Positions 27,876 through 35,917 of a stretch of DNA of 64,000 nucleotides are shown one piece after another. The stretch lies in contig JAWLBI010000001.1 in assembly GCA_041394985.1 (NCBI GenBank), positions 2,666,001 to 2,730,000 of the forward strand, in the 5' to 3' direction. Within the stretch, counting starts at the first letter, position 1. The number at the start of each line of letters is the position of its first letter. Both the position numbers and the translations under genes were made by a program. The stretch comes from JAGLON01 sp041394985 (GTDB lineage: Bacteria; Zixibacteria; MSB-5A5; GN15; JAAZOE01). The notes below the pieces were generated by a model. That model was given only the letters and a program-made list of their open reading frames with translations. It made no database searches and had not been told where the DNA came from.

Positions 27876-29306
27876 ATGAGACATCACAGGGATATGATGC
27901 AGCACATTCTCTTTCTTGCCTGTTCGCTGTGCCTGTTTGCGGCATCCTTCACGCAAGGCGCCGCATTGACGACCGAGAAAATCGCCGGTGGTTTCACGCG
28001 CCCGATCTTTTTAACGGCGCCTCCGGGTGATACAACTCGCATCATTGTCGTGCAGCAAACAGGACTGGCGCGCTTGATAAAAAACGGCGTTTTGCAGGCG
28101 ACACCGTTTTTGGATTTGACCGGAAAACTCAGTCCCGGATTCGAGCAAGGATTTTTATGCATGGCCTTTCATCCGCTCTATCCCGATTCGAATTACATAT
28201 ATGTCAATTACACCAACATTGTCGGGGCTCTGGTTATAGCTCGTTTTGAGGTGACCGACCTCTCACTGGATTTCGCCGATGCGTCCAGCGAGGAGATACT
28301 CCTGACAATTGCTGAACCGGAGTCGAATCACAATGGCGGGACGATATTTTTCGGCCCGAATGATGGATATTTGTATGTATCGCTCGGTGACGGCGGAGGC
28401 GGAGGCGATCAGCACGGGACAATCGGCAACGGCCAAAGTCTGACGACACTTTTAGGCAAAATCATTCGCATCGATATCAATCATGGATTGCCGTACGCGA
28501 TTCCCGCAGATAATCCCTTTGTCGGGACGGCATCGGCACTGGATGAAATCTGGGCCTACGGTTTGCGCAATCCCTGGCGCGTGGGATTGGATCAATCGAA
28601 TGGCGATTTGTATATTGCCGATGTCGGTCAAAGCAGTTGGGAGGAGTTGAATTATCAACCGGGTATGAGCACCGGCGGCGAGAATTACGGCTGGCGACTT
28701 ATGGAAGGAGCGCATTGTTATAATCCGTCAACGGGCTGCGATCCGGGCGGCCTGACCTATCCCCTGACCGAATATTCGTCTTCTTTGGGTTGTTCTATTA
28801 TTGCCGGCTTTGTCTATCGCGGCTGTCGCATACCTGATTTAGATGGGACATTTTTCTATGCCGACTGGTGTACGGCCAGTATCTGGTCACTGAAAGTCGT
28901 CGGAGGGATTGTCACGGATTCGACGAATCGCACTACTGAACTCGATCCGCCCGGTGCGGATCAGATAAATCAACCGTCATCGTTCGGTCTGGACGCAGCC
29001 GGCGAATTGTACATCATCGATCATGGCGACGGTGAGGTTTATAAAATCGTCCCGGCCGATTCAACTCTCCCCTCGTGTGATCAGGCCGACTGTTGCCAAG
29101 TCCCCGGCGACGCTAATGGCGATTCGGCCGTCAATATCGGCGATGCCGTCTTCCTGATAAATCATATTTTCAATGCCGGCGCCGGACCGCAGTGTCCCGA
29201 TGAAGGAGATGCCAATGCAGACTGCGCCCTGAATATCGGCGACGCGGTATTTCTTATTAATTATATTTTCCGCGGCGGAGATGCCCCGGCCTGCCCGGTC
29301 TGCTGA
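27876..29306 (+). CDS. Secreted PQQ-type sugar dehydrogenase (soluble GDH beta-propeller) with dockerin pair
   Basis: A 476-aa exported six-bladed beta-propeller of the soluble glucose dehydrogenase family, which oxidises sugars with PQQ. The ATG at 27876 follows GGAG in the end of the EVE gene; ATGs at 27894 and 27897 are alternatives. A signal peptide covers about 1-28. Family motifs are 'GFTRPIFLTAPPGD', 'ESNHNGGTIFFGPNDG' with the probable catalytic His, the 'LYVSLGDGG' calcium loop, 'YGLRNPWRVG' with the PQQ-contacting Arg, and 'YIADVGQSSWEELN'. The last 65 residues are a dockerin pair ('GDANGDSAVNIGDAV', 'GDANADCALNIGDAV'). It is the only dockerin protein here that is not a peptidase or adhesin-like giant. 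The substrate is unknown. Confidence 0.9.
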   Translation: MRHHRDMMQHILFLACSLCLFAASFTQGAALTTEKIAGGFTRPIFLTAPPGDTTRIIVVQQTGLARLIKNGVLQATPFLDLTGKLSPGFEQGFLCMAFHPLYPDSNYIYVNYTNIVGALVIARFEVTDLSLDFADASSEEILLTIAEPESNHNGGTIFFGPNDGYLYVSLGDGGGGGDQHGTIGNGQSLTTLLGKIIRIDINHGLPYAIPADNPFVGTASALDEIWAYGLRNPWRVGLDQSNGDLYIADVGQSSWEELNYQPGMSTGGENYGWRLMEGAHCYNPSTGCDPGGLTYPLTEYSSSLGCSIIAGFVYRGCRIPDLDGTFFYADWCTASIWSLKVVGGIVTDSTNRTTELDPPGADQINQPSSFGLDAAGELYIIDHGDGEVYKIVPADSTLPSCDQADCCQVPGDANGDSAVNIGDAVFLINHIFNAGAGPQCPDEGDANADCALNIGDAVFLINYIFRGGDAPACPVC

Positions 29307-29385
29307 ATGGCCACCTTTTCAGTTGACAATTATCGATTTTTTTTCGATTTTACTGGTTCTACTTCAAACTGTGAGGTACAAAAAC

Positions 29386-29646
29386 GTGGCGATAAATGAC
29401 GAACTGATAAAAATTCTCTGCTGTCCGGTCACCAAACAGCCGGTGGAATTATTGTCGAACGAGAAACTTAATCGACTCAATTCGATGATAAAAGACGGCA
29501 AAATTAAAGACAACGAGGGAAATGCCGTCGACATGATTGCCGAGAGCGCCTTAATTACAAAGGACGGGAAAACGATCTATCGCATCGACGATGATATCCC
29601 CGTAATGTTGGCCCTGGCCGGTATTGCAGCAAGTCAAATTGTCTGA
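29386..29646 (+). CDS. Trm112-like / UPF0434 small zinc-ribbon-type protein
   Basis: An 86-aa protein of the Trm112/YcaR group. A GTG start at 29386 is preceded by GAGGT with 8-bp spacing, and the sequence starts at the family's usual N-terminus ('AINDELIKILCCPVTKQPV'). The C-terminal 'YRIDDDIPVML' is the signature end. Trm112 proteins activate partner methyltransferases in eukaryotes and archaea; bacterial relatives are mostly uncharacterised. Only the first half of the usual zinc site (CCP) is evident. It lies 79 bp after the sugar dehydrogenase. Confidence 0.82.
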   Translation: MAINDELIKILCCPVTKQPVELLSNEKLNRLNSMIKDGKIKDNEGNAVDMIAESALITKDGKTIYRIDDDIPVMLALAGIAASQIV

Positions 29647-29656
29647 GAAAATCTTT

Positions 29657-29687
29657 TAAGCCACCGATTCAGGCGGCTTTTTTTTGC
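29657..29687 (+). terminator. Terminator after the Trm112-like gene
   Basis: AAGCCACC-GATTC-AGGCGGCTT followed by a run of T, 12 bp after the stop codon. Confidence 0.75.
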
Positions 29688-29694
29688 AAATTAT

Positions 29695-30321
29695 TTACTG
29701 ACAGCCGTCCGGCCGTGGCAGAGCTTTCAAGGTCGACAGCGATGACCGAATAATGGCGAGTTTCGACTGATATAAAGAATCAGGCATGAAAAAGTTCAGT
29801 TCGACCCCATCGAATCGATTCGTCAGGCAAATAGCCTGGAACCGGGCGATTCGCCTATCTGTAACGATGAAATAGCGTATCAATACGGAATCATTCACAA
29901 CCTCACTGCCATCGATGACCCCGGCATGACCATACAGATTATCCAGAACTTGACTATAATTTTCAAAGAAGGCAGTGGTATCACTGCCCAGCGTAAAATC
30001 TTTAATTTGCGTAACAAGAATACCGGACTGCGTCATGGTATCGAGGAAACAATGGGTCATTTCTATTTCAAACATTCGATCTTTAAAATTATTGAGCGAG
30101 GCCTGCAACATTTGCAGAATAGAATCCGGTGCGGGGGAATATCCTTTGGGCAAGCGGAACCATTTATCGCAGGCTGTCAGCTCTATCCCATTTCCCAGAT
30201 AGGCGGAATTGTAGACGAAGTAGGCATCGTGTGCGACGGAAATCCCATTCTCTTGTGTACATGAGCCTAAAACAAGAGCGCCAACAATTGTAATAAGTAT
30301 AAAGATGATTCGCATTTTCAT
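29695..30321 (-). CDS. Lipoprotein of unknown function
   Basis: A 208-aa protein with a lipoprotein signal peptide (MKMRIIFILITIVGALVLGSC, lipobox LGSC with Cys20 or so), so it is anchored in a membrane facing the periplasm. The rest is alpha/beta-looking with no recognised motif; segments such as 'DKWFRLPKGYSPAPDSI' and 'RRIARFQAICLTNRFDGVELNFF' suggest a small compact domain. It is monocistronic, convergent with the Trm112-like gene. Family not recognised. Confidence 0.75.
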   Translation of the reverse strand: MKMRIIFILITIVGALVLGSCTQENGISVAHDAYFVYNSAYLGNGIELTACDKWFRLPKGYSPAPDSILQMLQASLNNFKDRMFEIEMTHCFLDTMTQSGILVTQIKDFTLGSDTTAFFENYSQVLDNLYGHAGVIDGSEVVNDSVLIRYFIVTDRRIARFQAICLTNRFDGVELNFFMPDSLYQSKLAIIRSSLSTLKALPRPDGCQ

Positions 30322-30359
30322 ACCGGCAAATAAGAGAATCCGCGCTGTAAGTCAACAAA

Positions 30360-30397
30360 TAAAAAAAGCCCCCGTGTGACGCGGAGGCTTTTCTACT
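30360..30397 (-). terminator. Terminator of the first outer-membrane barrel gene
   Basis: Read on the - strand, AAGCCTCCGCG-TCACA-CGGGGGCTT followed by TTTTTTT, 10 bp after the stop. Confidence 0.75.
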
Positions 30398-30407
30398 ATT
30401 GATTTTC

Positions 30408-30992
30408 TTAGAACTTTAAACCGACGGTAATCGGAACAAACGTACTGGCTTTTCCCTCGGTGGCAACGCTGACAAAGCGAGCCATTGCAAACAAGTTCAA
30501 GTTTGTACCTGCCGCGAATTCGAGGCCGCCGCCGATTTCAAAATACATATCATTTTCGGTATCGGAAGTATTACTAATCGAGATAGATCCCAGATCATTG
30601 ATATCAAACGTTTCATCGCTATCATATTTGTATGCCGCGAACCCGGCACCGGCGAGACCGAATATTTTTATTTTCGATGCAGGCATCGGAGGAGCAACTC
30701 GTCCGGCCACCCCGAACATTGTAACTTTAAACGCGCCACCGCCGTCTTCAAGATCACCCCAGTCGAGATTCATTGTATGATATTCGACTTTACCGATTGC
30801 CTGTATAACGGGCATTAAATTCAGGCCGATTGCCCCCATTCCATGATACCCCATTTTGGTGTAGTCGCCGAGATCGCCCATCGGCATCGTAAGACCGCCA
30901 CCGGCAAACATAGTCATTGGTTTTGTGTCCTGAGCCGAGACAAACGTCGTACAAATCAGTACGATAGCGAGAAGTAAAAGTATTTTTTTCAT
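30408..30992 (-). CDS. Outer-membrane beta-barrel protein, paralogue A
   Basis: A 194-aa protein with signal peptide (MKKILLLLAIVLICTTFVSA) and alternating beta strands ending in 'FVPITVGLKF', the terminal aromatic residue typical of BAM-assembled barrels. The ATG at 30992 follows GGAGG with 6-bp spacing. It resembles small 8-stranded OmpW/OmpA-type barrels. It is clearly related to the next gene upstream: both share 'GGGL..P.GD', 'KTGYHGMG', 'KVEYH' and '..VTVGLKF', and they look like a tandem duplication. No specific role can be given. Confidence 0.85.
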   Translation of the reverse strand: MKKILLLLAIVLICTTFVSAQDTKPMTMFAGGGLTMPMGDLGDYTKMGYHGMGAIGLNLMPVIQAIGKVEYHTMNLDWGDLEDGGGAFKVTMFGVAGRVAPPMPASKIKIFGLAGAGFAAYKYDSDETFDINDLGSISISNTSDTENDMYFEIGGGLEFAAGTNLNLFAMARFVSVATEGKASTFVPITVGLKF

Positions 30993-31116
30993 AGTGTCCT
31001 CCAAGTCTGCTATATGATATCCATGTTGTCTGACCGTATTCCACTCGGATTAGATATTACCATGTTTTATTATTGTGGGAAACTAAAAACTTCAATGCTG
31101 TCTGTTTCCCCGGGGC

Positions 31117-31147
31117 AAAAAAAAGCCTCCCGGTCGGGAGGCTTTAT
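31117..31147 (-). terminator. Terminator between the two barrel paralogues
   Basis: Read on the - strand, AAAGCCTCCC-GACC-GGGAGGCTTTTTTTT, 20 bp after the stop of paralogue B. Confidence 0.85.
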
Positions 31148-31167
31148 TGTGATTTGTCTTTTGATCC

Positions 31168-31743
31168 TTAGAATTTCAGACCAACCGTCACGGGAAGATA
31201 GTTGAAATCCTGCAACGAATTCGTGACCGTGATGTAGCGGGCCATGACGAAGAGGTTGAGGCTCGGAGTGGCCTTCATTTCAAAGCCTCCACCGATTTCA
31301 TAGTAGAATTCCGTCGTCTGCGCAGTCCCGACGTCGACCGGAGCATAACCGGTTCCCAGGCCGCTCAGATCAAGAGTAATGTCGGTTTTCAATGTAGCCA
31401 GACCGATACCGGCCAGAGCAAACGGCTTAATCGGCGCCGCGGGCATGCTCGGGCTCAACTTGGCATCAAGACCGTACATTATAACACTGATATCATTGGA
31501 AACCAGGTCGGCATCGACCGGGAATGAATGATATTCGACTTTGCCGAGTCCCTGGAGCATCGGCATAAAACCGAAACCTATCGAACCCATGCCGTGATAC
31601 CCTGTCTTATAGAAATCAGCATAGTCGCCCTGAGGAAGACTCAAGCCGCCGCCGACATAAGCGCTGAACGGTTTGCTGACCTGAGCCGAGGCAAACGTTA
31701 CGCACAAGAGGAGTAAGCCGAGAGTGAATAACACTTTTTTCAT
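31168..31743 (-). CDS. Outer-membrane beta-barrel protein, paralogue B
   Basis: A 192-aa protein. The ATG at 31743 follows GGAGGTGTT; the signal peptide is MKKVLFTLGLLLLCVTFASA. Barrel strands follow, ending 'YLPVTVGLKF'. It shares layout and many strings with paralogue A (for example 'YKTGYHGMGSIGF' and 'LGKVEYHSF'), so the two arose by duplication; each has its own terminator. Their function is unknown. Confidence 0.85.
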   Translation of the reverse strand: MKKVLFTLGLLLLCVTFASAQVSKPFSAYVGGGLSLPQGDYADFYKTGYHGMGSIGFGFMPMLQGLGKVEYHSFPVDADLVSNDISVIMYGLDAKLSPSMPAAPIKPFALAGIGLATLKTDITLDLSGLGTGYAPVDVGTAQTTEFYYEIGGGFEMKATPSLNLFVMARYITVTNSLQDFNYLPVTVGLKF

Positions 31744-31933
31744 AACACCTCCAAATTGGAAACAACAAAGCCTTAAATGCAAACGAATGTTCTCATCAAG
31801 GAAATTTACTTATACCTATATATCGGTACCCCAAGGGAATACATAAGCCGGTTTGGATATATCCCCCAAATTGCCGCTTATCCGGTAACGCGTTCACGTC
31901 TAAGTAGATAGCGAATAATAAATTGAACAAATT

Positions 31934-31963
31934 TTGAACATTTTCCTCCCCTTTTCGTATATA
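31934..31963 (+). promoter_or_regulatory. Candidate promoter of the M16B pair
   Basis: TTGAAC (31934-31939) and TATATA (31958-31963) are 18 bp apart in the 285-bp divergent gap between barrel paralogue B and the M16B gene. An overlapping TATACT gives 20-bp spacing. Nothing else is recognised in the gap. Confidence 0.35.
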
Positions 31964-32028
31964 CTGAGATATTGGCGAAAAGCGGCCAGGATTATTATCT
32001 GTCAGATAGGACGAAAAGGAGAGCGCGC

Positions 32029-33321
32029 ATGCGGAGAGTGGCATTATTACTGTGTATCATCCTGCTGTTCGGTTCGACTGTTTTCAGCGCGGACTGGCAC
32101 CGGGAAGTACTTGACAACGGCCTGAAAGTGATGATTCTGGAAAATCATCAGGTACCTCAGGCGAATATTTCGACGACAATTAAAGTCGGCGCCAAAAATG
32201 AATCCGATTATTTCGACGGCGCGACGCATCTACTGGAACACCTGATTCTCTTCCGCGGCACGGATAACATGACCGGCGAAGAAGTCGCCGACGCCATGAA
32301 ACAGCATGGGGCGTATTTCAATGGGTATACATCTTCCGACTGGACCGATTTCGTCATTTCCCTGCCGAAGGAAAACCTCGATTTTGCGCTGCAAATCCAT
32401 GCCGATATGCTGTTCCGCTCGAATTTCCCGAAAGATGAAATGGATAAAGAGCGCAGTGCGGTAGTCGAGGAAATCAATATTTCTCAGGACAATCCGACGG
32501 CAACCATGTATCGGTCATCTTTGAAAACGCTGTACGGCGAACATCCCTATTCAAAGAACGTGCTCGGGACGAAAGACAATGTGCGCAATGTCCCGCGCGA
32601 TTCCGTGTATGCATACTATAAACGGTATTATGCGCCGAACAACATGACAATGGTTATTGTCGGTGACGTCAACACACAGGAAACGATGGCCCTGGTTAAA
32701 AAATATTTCGGCGGCTTCCCACAGGGCGAGGTCGCGACCGATCGCTATAAAACACCACCGGTGCCGGATAAAATCGCCGAAATCGAAATCAAGAAGGATA
32801 TCGCACAGGCCTACATGATGATGAGCACGATCGGTCCGAAGGCCGACAGCCCGGACCAGTTCCCCCTCGATCTTATGGCGCAAATCATCGGCGGAGGTGA
32901 ATCGAGCCGCCTGTGGAAAAAGCTCAAAGATGAGCTGGGTATCGTGTACAGCACGAGTTTCTCGTTTTATACGAATAAATACGAGGGGCTTATGTTCTCG
33001 TTCGCGATGCTCGACCCCGGCAAAATTGCCGAGGCGGAACGGGCCATCAATGATGTGCTCAATGAAGTAAAGCAAAACGGGTTCACCGAACAGGAATTGC
33101 GCAAGGCGAAAAACGTCCTCAAAACGAATCACTATCGCGGCAACGAGCGGGGCCTCGATTATGCCGACAATATCGCCCAGAAAGACTCGTACATCGGGTA
33201 TGAATTCGTCGAAAACTATCCGGACAACATCGAACAGGTAACCCTGGCGCAACTCAATGAAACGGCCAACAAGTATCTGAACACGGAAACGTACGTTAAA
33301 ACGATGGTGGTGCCCCAATGA
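32029..33321 (+). CDS. Exported M16B zinc peptidase, catalytic subunit
   Basis: A 430-aa pitrilysin-family peptidase. The ATG at 32029 follows AAGGAG with 8-bp spacing and starts a signal peptide (MRRVALLLCIILLFGSTVFSA). The inverted zinc motif H67-L-L-E70-H71 lies in 'GATHLLEHLILFRGT', with the downstream glutamate in 'AVVEEI' (147-148), the usual 76-77 residues on. The C-terminal half has the family's 'GGGESSRLWKKLKDELGIVY' segment. It overlaps the next gene by 4 bp (ATGA), so the two are translationally coupled, as expected for M16B heterodimers. Probably an oligopeptidase on the periplasmic side. Confidence 0.93.
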   Translation: MRRVALLLCIILLFGSTVFSADWHREVLDNGLKVMILENHQVPQANISTTIKVGAKNESDYFDGATHLLEHLILFRGTDNMTGEEVADAMKQHGAYFNGYTSSDWTDFVISLPKENLDFALQIHADMLFRSNFPKDEMDKERSAVVEEINISQDNPTATMYRSSLKTLYGEHPYSKNVLGTKDNVRNVPRDSVYAYYKRYYAPNNMTMVIVGDVNTQETMALVKKYFGGFPQGEVATDRYKTPPVPDKIAEIEIKKDIAQAYMMMSTIGPKADSPDQFPLDLMAQIIGGGESSRLWKKLKDELGIVYSTSFSFYTNKYEGLMFSFAMLDPGKIAEAERAINDVLNEVKQNGFTEQELRKAKNVLKTNHYRGNERGLDYADNIAQKDSYIGYEFVENYPDNIEQVTLAQLNETANKYLNTETYVKTMVVPQ

Positions 33322-34634
33322 AAATGAATAGACTGTATTTTTCGATTCTCACTGTTTGCGTGTTTTTGATTGCCGGATGCAGCAGTGGTCCATCGGTACA
33401 GGTCGGGGCGGATGGGTATGGTCGCCTGACACTATCCAATGGGATTACACTGCTCGTGAATCATGATGAATCGACATCATTATCGGCCGGGCGAGTCCTA
33501 ATCGGCGGCGGTGTTCTCACTGAATCTGCCGGCAACAACGGTATTTCGAATATCATGGTTAAGATGCTGCTGAAGGGGAACGACAAGATGTCGGCGGATG
33601 AAATCACCGAGCAGCTCGAATTCCTCGGCGCATCCGTTTACGCCGATTGTTTTCGCGATTACGCCGCCTTATCATTCGTTTCGCTGACCGAGAATTTCGA
33701 AAAGACGCTGGAAATCATCGCCGAGTGTATCGAACATCCGACTTTCCCGGAAGATGAACTCGAAAAACTGAAAGCAGAAATCGACGGACAGCTTAAGGCA
33801 GCAAATGACGATCAAAGCGAAGCCGCCAGTAAGCTGTTCTGGAATACCGCCTATGGCGATCAGGGCTATGGCCTCTACCCTGACGGTTCCGAGGCATCTG
33901 TTTCAAGTATCAGTGTTGCCGATGTGCGCAATCATTATGAGAAATTCGTCGGCGGGAATAACATTATCGTATCCGTTTCGACCGATATGCCGGCTGAAAA
34001 GATCGGCCCCCTGTATAACAAGCTGTTCGGAAAGATCAAACAGCAGGCGACCGAAATCCCGCCTCCGACTCTGGATCTCGGCGCGAACAAGACCGGCTTT
34101 ATCTCCTATGAACGCAACCAGTCATATATTTTCATGGGCGCCATGTTCGTACATCTGCAGTCCGATGAAATTCCGATAATTATGATCGTGAATCAGATTA
34201 TGGGCGGCGGTGTCGGTTCGCGGCTGTGGGATCTTCGCTACAAGGAAAAATTGGCCTATGCCGTATACACGCAGTATGGCCTCGATAAATACGATGCCAT
34301 GTTCCGGGCGGCGATCGGCACGGATACATCGAAAGTGCAGACCGCGATAAAATCGTTGAATCGAGAGTGGAACAACCTCATCGAGAACGGAATTACCGAG
34401 GATGAACTGACCGATGCGCGCATCAACCTGAAAAACAGGATGATTTATGCGTTCGACACGAAGGCCAACCGCGCGAATAACATGGCCTATTATGAATATG
34501 TCGGATACGGTCAGAAGGCGTTTCTTGATGTCGTCACCAAAGCCGATCACATCACGGTGGCCGATGTGAACAACTTCGTCAAGAACAGGTTCACGACCGA
34601 CCGGAAATTCCTGGCGATCGTCGGCAAGAATTAG
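33318..34634 (+). CDS. M16B peptidase-like lipoprotein, non-catalytic subunit
   Basis: A 438-aa M16 homologue whose zinc motif is lost: where HxxEH should be, the sequence reads 'NNGISNIMVKMLLKGNDKM'. The C-terminal R/Y region is kept ('GSRLWDLRYKEKLAYAVYT'). In known M16B pairs the inactive subunit supplies this R/Y motif for substrate binding by the active partner. A lipobox (LIAGC, near residue 21) shows it is lipid-anchored, so the complex is probably tethered to a membrane. Its start overlaps the stop of the active subunit. Confidence 0.92.
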   Translation: MKMNRLYFSILTVCVFLIAGCSSGPSVQVGADGYGRLTLSNGITLLVNHDESTSLSAGRVLIGGGVLTESAGNNGISNIMVKMLLKGNDKMSADEITEQLEFLGASVYADCFRDYAALSFVSLTENFEKTLEIIAECIEHPTFPEDELEKLKAEIDGQLKAANDDQSEAASKLFWNTAYGDQGYGLYPDGSEASVSSISVADVRNHYEKFVGGNNIIVSVSTDMPAEKIGPLYNKLFGKIKQQATEIPPPTLDLGANKTGFISYERNQSYIFMGAMFVHLQSDEIPIIMIVNQIMGGGVGSRLWDLRYKEKLAYAVYTQYGLDKYDAMFRAAIGTDTSKVQTAIKSLNREWNNLIENGITEDELTDARINLKNRMIYAFDTKANRANNMAYYEYVGYGQKAFLDVVTKADHITVADVNNFVKNRFTTDRKFLAIVGKN

Positions 34635-34658
34635 CTGTTAATATTTCATATGCGATTC

Positions 34659-34691
34659 GAAAAACAGGACTAAGCAGTCCTGTTTTTTTTA
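34659..34691 (+). terminator. Terminator of the M16B pair
   Basis: AAAACAGGACT-AAGC-AGTCCTGTTTTTTTT, 25 bp after the stop. Confidence 0.88.
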
Positions 34692-34810
34692 TGTATTTCC
34701 ATTGACAATGAGATTTTTTTTACGAAATTTGGATTAAGATACTCGAATATTCTAGTGTGTGAAGTATTTCGAACAGACTCAACGAAACCAAAAGAGGGTG
34801 AGGTAGTATT

Positions 34811-35272
34811 ATGGGGATGATGAAGGAGTTTAAAGAGTTTGCGGTGAAAGGAAATGTCATCGACATGGCCGTCGGTATTATCATCGGCGCGGCATTCGGC
34901 ACCATCGTCAAATCTTTGGTTTCCGATGTTATCATGCCGCCGATCGGTTTACTGCTCGGTAATGTCGATTTCAGCAACCTGTTTCTCGTATTGAAGGACG
35001 CCACCGGTCCGGGCGGCTATGCGACACTGGCCGAGGCTCAGGCCGCCGGCGCCGTCACGCTGAACTATGGATTGTTCATTAATACGATAATCAGCTTTGT
35101 CATCGTCGCATTCTCGATTTTCATCCTGGTCAAAAACGTCAATCGCCTCAAAAAGAAAGAGGCCGAGGCTCCGGCGCCGGCGCCGACGACGAAAGAGTGC
35201 CCCTACTGCTATTCCACGATTCACATCAAGGCGACCAAGTGTCCGCAGTGCGGATCCGATCAGAAGAGTTAA
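34811..35272 (+). CDS. mscL: Large-conductance mechanosensitive channel with zinc-ribbon tail
   Basis: A 153-aa MscL, the pentameric inner-membrane channel that opens under osmotic downshock. The N-terminus 'MMKEFKEFAVKGNVIDMAVG' and the first membrane helix 'IIIGAAFGTIVKSLVSDVIMPPIG' are canonical, and the second helix is 'LFINTIISFVIVAFSIFILV'. After the Lys-rich end and an Ala-Pro linker comes a four-Cys zinc-ribbon tail (C130-P-Y-C133 ... C144-P-Q-C147), replacing the usual C-terminal helix bundle. It is monocistronic. Some other MscL proteins carry similar tails, so it is uncommon rather than unique. Confidence 0.95.
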   Translation: MGMMKEFKEFAVKGNVIDMAVGIIIGAAFGTIVKSLVSDVIMPPIGLLLGNVDFSNLFLVLKDATGPGGYATLAEAQAAGAVTLNYGLFINTIISFVIVAFSIFILVKNVNRLKKKEAEAPAPAPTTKECPYCYSTIHIKATKCPQCGSDQKS

Positions 35273-35365
35273 TTCAGACTGATCGCGCGGCTGTCGCAGT
35301 GTGAAATCGGAAATCGTCCTCGGGGGGACAGTCGAGCCGATTGTGGCGCTGTAGAGACTATGAAA

Positions 35366-35402
35366 ACGGGCGGGAATCGTTCAGATTCTCGCCCGTTTTT
35401 TA
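35366..35402. terminator. Bidirectional terminator between mscL and the small membrane protein
   Basis: AAAACGGGCGGGAATC-GTTCA-GATTCTCGCCCGTTTTTT lies between two convergent genes. Confidence 0.85.
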
Positions 35403-35416
35403 TTTACGCTTCTTTT

Positions 35417-35641
35417 TTACAGTGCCTGAACGCCGAGCCAGATGAGGATAATCGAGACGACCGCGAAGATCATTCTGACGGTGATGATGATAGGCGTGGC
35501 AGCCCTCCGGTGCCAGTTCGCCAGGCCTTTGAGGTGCAGTTTGTTGAGTACCCAGATGCGCAAATTCAGCATTTTGGGTACAATGGGAATGATGCCGGCC
35601 ATCACCGCAGCGAAACCGAAATAATATACGGCAGCATGCAT
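35417..35641 (-). CDS. Small membrane protein, two predicted helices
   Basis: A 74-aa protein with a strong ribosome site (AAGGAGGT, 5 bp before ATG). Two hydrophobic helices are visible, 'VYYFGFAAVMAGIIPIVP' and 'PIIITVRMIFAVVSIILIWLGV', joined by a basic loop ('LHLKGLANWHRRAAT'). No family is recognised. It lies at the edge of the repeat-rich patch. Confidence 0.7.
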   Translation of the reverse strand: MHAAVYYFGFAAVMAGIIPIVPKMLNLRIWVLNKLHLKGLANWHRRAATPIIITVRMIFAVVSIILIWLGVQAL

Positions 35642-35733
35642 ACGCGACCTCCTTCGTTCTATATATAGTATACAGGAAAATCGCGAGATTATTCAATAAA
35701 AAAGGCGACGGTCCGAGTTGCCTTTCTGCGGTT

Positions 35734-35912
35734 GGTGCCCCAACCATTCATAGGCGGTAGGGCAGTTTTGTCTTCAAATCTGCCAATTGCCTGGTGCCCC
35801 AACCCTTCTTAGGGTTGGGATTAGATGTTTACCCATTAACGTGATTCCGAGATTGGTCCCCGCAGGCGGAACCCCACCCTCGCCCGAAGACGGCCATCGG
35901 ATGGGCCACCCG
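35734..35912. repeat. Intergenic composite repeat block 1
   Basis: The gap 35642-35917 contains an imperfect palindrome GGCAGTTTTG / CAAATCTGCC (35761-35784). It also has a 38-bp unit starting GGTGCCCCAACCC (35793-35830) that recurs inverted at 37443-37480. A 41-bp unit (35872-35912, CCCCACCCTCGCCC...GGCCACCCG) recurs identically at 36660-36700. No gene is seen. Confidence 0.8.
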
Positions 35913-35917
35913 GCCGA

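Noticed and set aside
32551..33318. 255-aa frame on the - strand inside the M16B gene
   Set aside because: Antisense to a gene with a full zinc motif and no independent support.
35360..35668. 102-aa + strand frame opposite the small membrane protein
   Set aside because: The - strand frame has a strong ribosome site and two membrane helices; the + strand frame has neither.
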